DNA of 64,000 bases, taken from the NCBI GenBank assembly GCA_000727475.1, contig KL647305.1:1848030-1912029 (forward strand), given 5' to 3'. Positions 35,049 to 45,015 of this stretch are shown one piece after another; positions within the stretch are counted from its first letter, which is position 1, and the number at the start of each line of letters is the position of its first letter. The position numbers and the translations under genes are program-made. This DNA is from Sarcocystis neurona. Taxonomy: Eukaryota > Apicomplexa > Conoidasida > Eucoccidiorida > Sarcocystidae. A model generated the notes under the pieces. That model was not told the DNA's origin. It was given only the letters and a program-made list of their open reading frames with translations, and did no database searches.

Positions 35049-38000
35049 TGTATACTTGTGTACGCATGTAGGCGTACAAAAGATATGGAAGTAGGTGTGG
35101 ATGTATTTTTTCGAAAGAAATATTCATTAAGCTTACATACTGTTAACACTGAAGTGGGAATTCTTTGTGGATATATATATATATATGTGTATGTATACGT
35201 GTCGGCACACGTCTCCTCTTACGTGTGTTTACAGGCATATGTGTGTACCCACAACTTATAAATGTATATTTATTTCTGCGAGTGTAAACGTGTACACATA
35301 CACGTCTGCAGATCTACGTGTATATATTTGCAACCGGGGGCATATTTATATCTGCCTGTATAATCCACACAAAGCATACACGCGTGTAGACAGTTAGCTG
35401 CATAGACGCTTCCGCACGCGGATTGATATTTGTACACATACGCTTAAAAGCAAGTTCAGAAGATCTATCTTGCAGCTTACCCTGTAAGAACAAAGTAACC
35501 CAAAAGAAGAGTCGCACAACCCTGGAAAGTACGAGCAGTCCTACGTAGTGTGATGTCAACGGCTCCACCTGAAGAGAAAAAGAATACACGGGTGTACACC
35601 TCAACGAAGTAAGAGTCCTGTTGTATGCACTTGACAACTGTATAAGCGACTTTGCTCCACATGCTTCGTATACAATAGCGTTGATACCATCAATACATAT
35701 ATTTGATATATATACAGATAGATAGATATAGATATATGTGTGCGGTGCTACATGCGAGAAGTTGACTTCTCTTGTCTCTGCAGGAACCATAGTCGCAGTA
35801 TCAGTTCAGAATCTTAATATTTGCACAGGAAGGCTGCAGACCTTGTTGTGCTGTCTTACTGTTGTACCGCTCCTGTACATGTCGTCAATTTCACAGACGC
35901 CGAAATATACACATACATTTAGGTATATATATGTATACATGTAATCAGGGAGAGGTTTGCATCCAGACACGTGTGTCTGTACACACATACATATATATAT
36001 ATATATGTATATGTAGAGGGAGAGGTGTGCACCCAGTTACGTTTGTCTATGCGCGTGTGCCTCTTACAACACTAGAGACATGAATATATATGTATGTGCT
36101 TGATTTTTCAGTAGCAGTGAAATTCTTCGACATTTGGCCCCTGCACCTATCGAACTACGTATCTATCCATTGCACTCCATATAGGCTGCTTATCTTGACG
36201 TAGTTGTATGAATGTACACCATAGGTGTACACGTATCTGTGTGTACGCCTGGATTGTATACACATATCTGTACTTATAGCGGTACAACTTTAAGAATACA
36301 AGATATGTGTAGAGGGAGAGAGAGAGGCCAAAGGCCTCTACGTACGTGTACAACACCATTTGTATCATATGAAATGGCGCAACCTCTTTTGTACGCGTGA
36401 CTTGCTGACACCTTTTCCTCCTCCAGGAACGTTCGAGAGCTATGTAGATATTTATTCATCCTCTGCCTTTGTCGGCGCGGCAGAGAGACACGCGTGCAGT
36501 CTATCTCCGTTAATTCATGTAGCAGACTAAACACTTAAACGTTAGGCTGCAGGGACACGACAAGTCGGTAAGACTGTTCGGACGAATTCATAGTAGTATA
36601 ACCTACGCGTATAAATACTCTCTGTATGTACCTCATAGATCTTCAGGCGCGTGAAGCATATCTACCTATCTAACTATATATATGTATATATCTGCCCGTT
36701 AGTGCGAGTAGTCGGATTGAGCAAATCTCACCTCCAGCATGTGTCTCATCAGGTAGAGCTGCGGCAGCAATCCCACTGCCTCTGCGTATATTGTGAAAGC
36801 GACAAGCACTTGAACCGTCCACCAGCTGCGTCCGGGGTGAACTAGGAAAGCTAGCAGAAACGTTGCTGCACACCGACATCAAGAAAAAAATGAATCTGAA
36901 GGAAGTCTCTGCAGCTAGTCGTTCAGACGCTTGTGCGTCTTCATACGCCGCCCTCTATAGGATACACACGTACGTGTATAAAAGTGTGTAAATCCTCGTT
37001 TGTGTACATGGTTGTGGAATTGCTTGGACATATACACACCGGTGGAAGTAGGTGAGCCTGCTTCATAGGAAGTCTCAGCGTGATCGATTAGACTGCGTAC
37101 GCATTAGCAGAGTCAAACAACACACCTAACACGTGCGCGTGAATATACATATACTTGAATATATATATATATATATGTGGACTCAAGTGTGTATACGTAA
37201 ACGGTCACCTCTGTATCTGTATCTACGCGAATTGGTGCACGTAGGCAAGACGTGTAAAGAAGTTGGATAGAATGTGACCGTCCGCTGTAATAAGCGGTGA
37301 CAAAAAGAATGCAGAAAGATATGTGTCTGTAGGTACAAATATAGATATATGCACACATACGCATGCGTGTACCTACTCCCCTTCTGCCTGCGCGTGCCTA
37401 AATACGTTGCCACTAATGTTCCGCTTTCTACTAAAGAACTAAAAGTTCGTGCTGGAAAAATCGTTTAAGATTCCCTTGTGACTACATTGTAGGTACACAC
37501 GCGACTTTGGCTGGACATTATTTCACCCTCCGTAACAGCTCGGGATCTCACAGCGGGAGCGTCCGCGCGGCTCACGTAGATCTGTTTGTACCTATGTATA
37601 TATATATAGGTACATATATGTATATATATATGTATCTGTACGTGTACATATGCGTGTACATCATCCCAGCCGCATACAGATGTAACCTTCGGTGACACAC
37701 TTCAAATATATACATGTGTATATATATACCTAGATACATATAGTCTATATATGCAGTACACCGGTCAAATATACACATATGTGTATATATGTATACCTGC
37801 AAAGATGTGCGATGTATACGAAATGTACACTAGTATGTATTTGTATTCGTCGTGGTGATGTGGGCCTTCTCTCGGTCCTGTGTTGGTCTTACCAGGAAGA
37901 AGAAATATAACTCTGAAGGGCATCCAGGGGGCCTTTCTATTCGTATGGCGGAAAGCGTATAAATAATAGGTGAGAGCTAGCGAAGCTACAGTGCTGCAGA

Positions 38001-39386
38001 ACAGCTCCAAGTATGCCACCCACGTCTGCATTCGGTTCACAAAACAAAGCAGCAATAGACGCAGGACCTTTATTCTTTGCCTCTATTTCTGCAGGACCAT
38101 TAACGTATTATGGAATCACTAATATTGCGGTTGTTGAAGCGTATAAGCATGAGAATTATATATATATAGATAGATAGATATATATGCATATAAACGCATT
38201 TGCTCAAAGGATTCTGTTACGGGCGCATCTACGCAAGTAAATACGCACAGATAAGCATATTCAATCATACACACAGCCTTGTGTGATTGGACGTCTCCTA
38301 GCGCAGAGACAGAAGAGACACGTCTATCGCGGTGTACTGTTGAGAGAAGCCAAAATCCTTCTTTACAGCAGCTGTTCACAGGCTAGGCTTCTCCGCTATT
38401 GTCTCTTATGGAATTGTCCGTAGAGAAGGCAGAAGCAGCGATCTTGGATATCACCTCGCAGATTTACATGTATTCGTTAAATACACTGTACTCCCTCTAT
38501 TATTACTTTTCTTTAGGGTAGACGCATTACAAGAAAGAGTCAACGTTTTCGGCACCACAACCGTGCGAGATAGGAAAGATGAACACATCGTGAACCTGGG
38601 TTGAGACACCGTGATCAATTAATTATGTTTACCATAGAGTAAACATAGCGAAGAAGGTTAATAGAAGATGAAGTGTTCCGGTAGACATTTTTAGACACGT
38701 GTTTTCCTCTGCAAAACATTGTACATGCCACTTCCCTCCGCTTGCAGTTTAAACGCGTATCCACATTTTCCTTAGCTTGCAGTTAAAATCCACATTTTCC
38801 ATCGATTCTTCACTGTCGCAATGCATACACGTAATATATATATTCACATATATGGATGCATTCTAGCTGTCCGTGGTCCGCAGACGCAGATACCTCAATA
38901 TTGTAGTCCCTGTGTATAGATCTACTCCTCCAGATACAAGAATCTGAACCAGGTATAAACACCACCACATCAATACTGTAGTCCCTGTGTGTAGATCAAG
39001 TCCTCCAGATCAATATTCTAGTCCCTGTGTATAGATCTACTAGTCCAGATCCATGAATCTGAACAAGCCATAGGTAGAAAGCGTAAACTACACTGTCGTT
39101 ACTGACAAAACCTTAAGGTACTGCGCTGCCTGTGTTAACGAGCTATCCTCTTGTAACTTCCACAATACCTCCAGTATAGTGTTCTACGTTGATCTGGGTC
39201 AAGCCTCACCTCGACAAGTCTGGTGTCCAGATACCAAACGCAGCGCGATACGGTAGCGATCAAAAAGCAGATCTGTGTATCTATTGAGAGGCCGTAGACG
39301 GTGCGTTGCTGGTGTATTTTGTACAACAGCACGCAGCTGGCAGCAAAGTGAATGAGGTATCCAAGGATGAACAACCACACCTCCAT
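33032..39386 (-). CDS. ERD2/KDEL-receptor family protein (divergent)
   Basis: Five minus-strand exons join in phase: 39386-39210, 38025-37893, 36865-36732, 35568-35481 and 33150-33032. They total 651 nt (216 residues plus TAA), the family's usual length. Donors are GAG|GTGAGG, CTG|GTAAGA, GAG|GTGAGA and AGG|GTAAGC. The acceptors of exons 4 and 5 are strongly pyrimidine-rich. Recognisable family landmarks in order: helix 1 LGYLIHFAASCVLLYKI, YGLSIDTQ, TIYAEAVGLLPQLYLMR, EPLTSHYVGLLVLSR and ADLLHSILAADYF. The fold is seven membrane helices in the early Golgi and ER, where relatives retrieve K/HDEL proteins. Compared with animal receptors as I remember them, His12, Arg47, Glu127, Arg159, Trp166 and Asp193 positions are kept, but several ligand-contacting positions differ. 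It may therefore be an ERD2-like paralogue and not the canonical receptor. An alternative start lies upstream (in-frame Met at 39521, or an acceptor at about 39423 implying an extra 5' exon). Confidence 0.9.
34916..35172. repeat. Degenerate direct repeat inside intron 4 of the ERD2-like gene
   Basis: About 95 bases beginning CAAAAGATATG at 34916 recur, diverged, at 35076. Both contain a central TTAAGCTTA-like step and end before a TATATA block. A TA/GA microsatellite separates them. Confidence 0.65.
35947..36060. repeat. Short direct repeat in intron 3 of the ERD2-like gene
   Basis: The string AGGGAGAGGTxTGCAxCCAG at 35947 recurs at 36016, each followed by (G/T)ACGTxTGTCTxTxC. A TATA microsatellite lies between the copies. 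Confidence 0.6.
38896..39075. repeat. Three-copy repeat in intron 1 of the ERD2-like gene
   Basis: TAGTCCCTGTGT(A/G)TAGATC followed by a CCAGAT step occurs three times, starting at about 38896, 38970 and 39011. Copies 1 and 3 also share the following GAATCTGAAC. Spacing is 74 and 41 bp, so this is an interrupted and not a perfect tandem array. Confidence 0.75.
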
Positions 39387-39629
39387 GATGACGTTGCGAA
39401 CGTAACCAGTTGGACGCGAATAGTCTATGATGTGTGGGAACGCAGTCAGCAGCAGGGGACAGGCGCGCACTAAGACTGGAGCTCTGCCCGTCGTGGTGGC
39501 AACTCTCGTGACACCGTTCAACGCTGATATTCACATGGGAAGTGTACCCGCCGTGAGGGTCGTAACGTTGGAGGGGGACTGCCAACACGGAAGATCACCG
39601 CAGCAGAATGTCAACCAGCAACCTTAATG

Positions 39630-42300
39630 TAGGGAGCAAAATCACAACTCGTGCGGAGAACCTCGAGGACAGCGGATCTTCCGTGGAGCATCACCTAAAT
39701 GTCTGCAGGCAGGTATAAATGCCTCTTCTGCCGTGCACATACGTACACACATACGTACTCTCGTTTTGCAGCATCAACTGTAATATGCAAGTTGTGGCTG
39801 CAATTGAGAAACCGGCACTGTTATATATTTTGTGTTACGCGTGTCAGGTGGTGAAAGTGTCTGTTGGAATTGATGTAGGATGCACTAAAAATACCTGAAC
39901 CGTTTTTGTTACGCATGAAGTCGACTGAAACCTTTCAAGTGTTATTCGTTCACTCAGAAAGAATGTCATTCTCTAGAAAAGACAGCAGGGAGTAGTCTTG
40001 AAGCTCCGGATCGGGAGCTGTTCGTCTGAGACTGCCTCGCGGCCGACCTACGGTTCATAAATAAAGCTACTCCCTGCAAACGGGCAGCATTCTCGTACGT
40101 GACCATACTTGAAAACATACAAGAAGGAAAGTATAGGAATGAGAAACGCCCCCTTCGAACAGAATGTGTCTGGAGGAGGGAGATAGGAAAACTGGAGGAA
40201 AGCAGAGAGTAAGACTTATGATTTAGTGTGACACTCGGGAGGAATTCCTGCCCAAATACCGTTTCTTTTGTACCCACACTCGCAGTGAAAGGTCGAAGAT
40301 GATGACCAGCCTGCGCGGACCAACAACCTGCAGGAGGACAATGCCGTAAATAAAAGTATCAGATCAGACCTGCAATAGCACCAGTTTAAACCTTTAACTC
40401 GGCACCCAAAACATGTTGCCAAGAAACTGGGGAACCGCGCGTCTTGCAACAAGGGGACTTTAGTTCCGCTCTATTAGTGCCACCACACCACGCGAGAGCA
40501 GAAGGCGCAGAGAAAAGCCGACGGCGTAGCTATTCTCGTACATACGGTGCGCGGGAAAAAATCCGGTGCGCAAAAAAGGTCGGAAACTCCGTATCCTAGT
40601 TGAGAATTCAACTTCCATACGACGGGAGGGAAGGCATTCACAAGTTAAAAACCTGAAGCGAGCGTTGAAAGGTGTGGACCGGTGGTTGAACGGCGAGAAA
40701 GAGGCTTAAAACGGTGGGCGAACGACGCGCGCGTGAAAGAGCAGAGGACCGTTTCCGGAGTAAAGTACTTTGCGCATGGCCGTGATTAGAGGCAGAGAGC
40801 TTGTGTGTAGGCAGTACACCAACAGAGGGGGGCTGACGAATCAAAACTCCCAAGGGCTGCAGATGATCTATCCAATCCGCTCATTCCAACGCTGATGGAA
40901 CTATAGCATTTCACTTCTTTTTGATGTAGTCGCTGAAATTTTTGCCGCCACTGAAGCACAGTAACTTCTTGCAGTCCCGAAGAGTCCTAAACTATACAGT
41001 GTTCAGACGCATTTGGATTCTGGAGGAATGCGCCGGGTTCAACACCGTGCACACCGGTACATTCACTGAGGACACGCAGAGCTAAAAAAAAGGCAGTACG
41101 TTTACATGCATATAATGCGGGCTGGGGAATAGTAGCACTGTTGGGAAATGAAAGCACTACAGTGTGCGCACACCGCACCACCGGATTGCACGCCCGTACC
41201 CATATGTGTTGTATTATTGTGCATGTACACATAGACATACATCCACCGTTCACAGACAGTGTATAGCAGCTTCACACACGTGGCTCGCCCAATGTTGACA
41301 GCCCCGTAGCGTTCATACCACTATCGTTGCAGGAGAAAGTTCAACAGATTCCACTTTCCAGAACAGAACAGGCGGTGACGCGAGCGGTGACCAGACAGCA
41401 GTTCTTATCCCAGGCCGACATTTCACGGGCAAGTGCTTCCTGAACGTTGAAGGAAGACGGAGTGTCGCCAGGGCCATTGAACGCTCAAGGACAGAGTATT
41501 CGAGAAAGGCGCAGGCTGCGTGTACGTTTTACAGACTGAGTACATCTGCGTGAATACGGTTTCATAATCTATGGAGGTGCCACAGATGCGCACGCGCGAC
41601 AGTAGTCGATTTTGAATTTTCGTTGCTAGTAGCGATCGAAGAGTTGCAAGGTTACGAAGGATTCCCCGAAAGCACTAGTGGTAGTGCCCAGTAATTCTAA
41701 CGGCGTTGGCAATGGCTACAAAAATTAGCCGGATACTAACTTATGGACAGACAGTCTCGGGCACGAGTCTCTGCGGAGGAAATCCAGCGGTACTCACCTC
41801 CCCACTGAGCCGCACCTGGGAAGTTTTTTGCAGTAACTGCTCGTGTATGTGTGGAGTGCTTTGCAAAAACTTTGCCATCGGGAGAACCACTGTACCCGAG
41901 AGAGCAAAACCAGGATCTATTCTTATGTGTTTATGTGGCACGTCACTTTAAGCTGGAGTCCCACTGATGGAATGGAGCCTGCAGCTGTCGCGTAGCGGGC
42001 AGCTGTTGCAGCAACTCAACGGCCGTGAGTTATACGATGAATACAAGTATATGATAGAGGCGCCAGGGGCTGCTGCTGCATCCATAGATTTTCCCACGCT
42101 TTGCTATTCACGCTGCAGGGGACCAAAAGCATGAGAGTAGCTGACTTCCCTCCCAAAGCTTCGGAGGCGTCCGAAGAACCCCCTTGTATTCGACAAAATT
42201 CCAGGGTGGCGTACAGCATGAGTAAGGCAATATGAACTGGCACGAAAAAAAGCTGTATAGCAGCAACCGTAAAATTTTAGAATAGTAGCGCGTTAGTCAC
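39630..42300 (-). other. Scattered possible minus-strand exons
   Basis: A repeat-poor region upstream of the ERD2-like gene. Candidate pieces on the minus strand are 42016-42235 (hydrophobic start VPVHIALLMLYATLEFC after a CTATACAG site), 41818-41941 (GFALSGTVVLPMAKFLQSTP, ending at CAG|GTGCGG), 40985-41085 after a strong CCTTTTTTTTAG acceptor, 40216-40340 after CCTCCTGCAG, and 39966-40160. Each is open in more than one frame and none carries a recognisable domain. They could be exons of one membrane protein, extra 5' exons of the ERD2-like gene, or chance. Confidence 0.2.
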
Positions 42301-42309
42301 ACTTTATTT

Positions 42310-43380
42310 CCGCACTTGCAAGACTTCTGTAAGACGTGTGCATGTCTCTTCGACGTGCTACCTACAACTGGGAACCTGTGTGTGCGTGAGGGGATCACAT
42401 TGTGCCTTGTCTCCCCGGCCTCGTTTCAGCGGAGAGAGAGGAGTACGAAATACACAAATGCGCCGGCAATGATACGTGGCTAGGAGGTGACTAACGGGTT
42501 TCCTCAAAAATGTCATCCACCGGCGTCGTCTACGACGTATTCTACCGCCCTGCGTTCTCTGCAGGCCACAGCCGTATTGGTCTCCCTTTATCGCTTGATG
42601 ACAAACAAAGCAGCTTTTACACGGAACAAGTGTTTCTGTGACTTCCTAAAACTCGTCATTTTGCGTGGACAGCAAGATACAGGTGCAAAGCATGTCGTAC
42701 AACAGAACCACTGTACATCGCCGGCGTACGTTATGCACCTGGGAAAAAATTTCTATCCTCGGTTGCAGTGAGCAGCAGTTCCCTTGTTCAACACCCACCG
42801 GCTTCTCCGTTTTCTCATATCGGAATGAAAACAATCTGTTTCCTGCTTGACGTCCTCTGCTTCATTTGACGCCCATGGGGAATCATGCGCAGCAATCGCG
42901 CATCATGCACTGATGAAAACGCGAATAACAAGCCGCTTTCATGACACCTACTTCCTTCTCTTCCGCGCTGCGTATAATGCGTCGTCCAAGAGCTCTCTAC
43001 GTTGAAGGAGTGTGGTCTGCTGTATTGTAGAAATTACTAGCTTGAACGCGACTTCGTTTCCACAACAAATGATACAACTGTCTTCGTGCACGTGTGAATA
43101 CCTTGCACACTTGATAGCTTTGGTGGGCACGCAAACGTAGCGTAAGTGTGCAAATCCTTCGCCTGCTACACCATTTCTATTAAGGAGAGCGCGGCCTCAT
43201 CGGGGTGCCAAGTACGTCCTCCCCATTCCCCTGTGTCAGCTCGTGGTCACTATAAACAAACGGGTTTCTCGTCCATGTACGCACTTCGTGATTACTACGG
43301 TTCCTCTGTAGCCACTTATGAGAAGAGTTTCGGTAATGATTGTGAAGTGCCGTCTGACAACCGCAGTAGTTTCACTGTCT
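42310..43380. other. Unassigned, both strands partly open
   Basis: A plus frame at 42540-42771 (LVSLYRLMTNKAAFTRNKC) and overlapping minus frames after an ATTTTTTCCCAG site at about 42741 compete. No microsatellites, no recognised domain and no decision possible. Confidence 0.25.
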
Positions 43381-43382
43381 GA

Positions 43383-43802
43383 TTGTCTGGCAGCCGCAAT
43401 AGTTTAAGTGTGCCGCTGTCCGGAAACCGCAAAACTTTTTTTAAGTTTGTCGTTGTCCGGCAACCGCAATACTTTATGTGTCGTTGCCCGGCAACCGCAA
43501 TACTTTACGTGTCGTTGCCCGGCAACCGCAGTACTTTGAGTGTGTCGTTGTCCGGCAACCGCAATACTTTGTGTCGTCCGGCATCCGCAATACAGTGAGC
43601 GTGTCGTTCTCCGGAAACCGCAACAGTTTAACTGTGTCGTTGTCCGGCAACTGCAGTACTTTACGTGTGTCGTTGTCCTGCAACCGCAATACAGTGAGTG
43701 TGTCGTTCTCAGGAAACCGCAACTGTTCAACTGTGTCGTTGTCCGGCAACCGCGATAGTTCGAGTGTGTCGTTGTCTGGCAGCCGCGATAGTTTGACTGT
43801 TT
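43383..43802. repeat. Minisatellite of about 13 copies, period 25-36 (mostly 33) bp
   Basis: The core CCGGCAACCGCAATA recurs about every 33 bases from 43386 to 43787 (some units 25-36). Where the period is 33, one plus frame reads an 11-residue unit of the form VSLSGNRNTLS. Units of other lengths shift frame, so long-range coding is not maintained, although a minus frame of 142 residues also stays open. Copies differ by point changes, so the array is not very young throughout. Confidence 0.9.
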
Positions 43803-43804
43803 CA

Positions 43805-45010
43805 CCCTTTGCACCGTATAACTGAGAGCCACCCGTACTCGTTTCCAGATGGCACCGTGACAACTGTCTCAAACGCTGTGTCTGTACACCCACAAAGCAG
43901 TTTCCGATCCGGCGGATGGCTTTTATGCTTTCTGATGAGGAGCCTCATGTCCATGTCAGTGCATCCATTTAACGATGTGTCTTCCTACACGAATTTCACA
44001 AGCAATGGCTCAGTATTACGTGTCACCACTGCACAGTACCCCTGCAAAGTCGAATTAAGATGATCAGTGTGATTCGCTCTTGGGAGGATGATACGTCCCA
44101 CAGACGTGTTACTTCTTGACAACCCTTGAGTGTTGGTACGTGTGAATCCGGCCTGCCCCTTGATGGTATACGCTGTGCACGCAGTGCAGCAGAGTCGTCA
44201 GCAATACAGCACACGCACACGCGTATGGCCACGAATGTGCTACTCTGCTTTTGACAAGAAACCGACGTGCACCTCCCTTCTAATATTGGCAAGAGACAAG
44301 CATGCAGCTCGGTTGTGTTATTGGTAAGAGACAGGCACGACCTACTTCACGCAATCAGTATTTCACCATGCACCGTACAGGTGGCCCTCCTGGTGTTTAA
44401 TGCACTACAGACCGGTCCGTTGGTGCTTTGACACAGATGTGCGTATATGTGGTTGCGATGAGGTGGCCAGCCGGGTCGTCACCATGAAGGTGGCAGACCT
44501 ACTTCGTTAGCCCTACCTGCGGGGGGGCACACGCTAGGCACGTGGATTGTTGTCCATTTCACCATCCGTGCCTCCGCCGTCGTTCATTTCCGGAGTTATT
44601 TCCACCGTTACCAGCGGGAAATGAGGATGACTGCCACTGACAACTGCACGTTTTGTAGTAAAAGGGCCTCAAGAGCTTTTGTCCGGCTGTGCAAAGCTTT
44701 GATAGCGAATGGTCAGCTAGCCATACGCGCTTACTGTTCGTGCTTCGCTGATTCCCACCCCATGATACTGAGATGGTCAGCTAGTCATCAGCGCTTGCTG
44801 GTCGTGCTTAGGTTATTCATCGTGTTCTACACATACGGTGCCCCACGCACGTTATGCGTTCGTTGCCCACAGTCTGCGTAGTGGTGGGCGGGTACGGTCC
44901 TCCCCAGTTGTACCCGTCGTTAGGGTGTGCAAGGTTTCGCGTACTGCCTGGGTGTCGACCCGTCCATATATATGCAGCTCCTCGTCTATAACCAGACGCG
45001 TCCGTTTCTC
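43805..45010. other. Feature-poor 5' flank of the release-factor gene
   Basis: No CAG runs or microsatellites. Short plus frames (43809-44063, 44621-44881) show no domain. It contains the duplication at 44710-44809. Confidence 0.35.
44710..44809. repeat. Direct repeat of about 36 bp, spacing 64 bp
   Basis: TGGTCAGCTAG(C/T)CAT...GCGCTT(A/G)CTG at 44710 recurs at 44774, with matching ends TCGTGCTT. Confidence 0.75.
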
Positions 45011-45015
45011 TTCCG

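Noticed and set aside
43383..43832. Minisatellite as a CRISPR array
   Set aside because: Units are contiguous and similar throughout with no unique spacers, and the host is a eukaryote.
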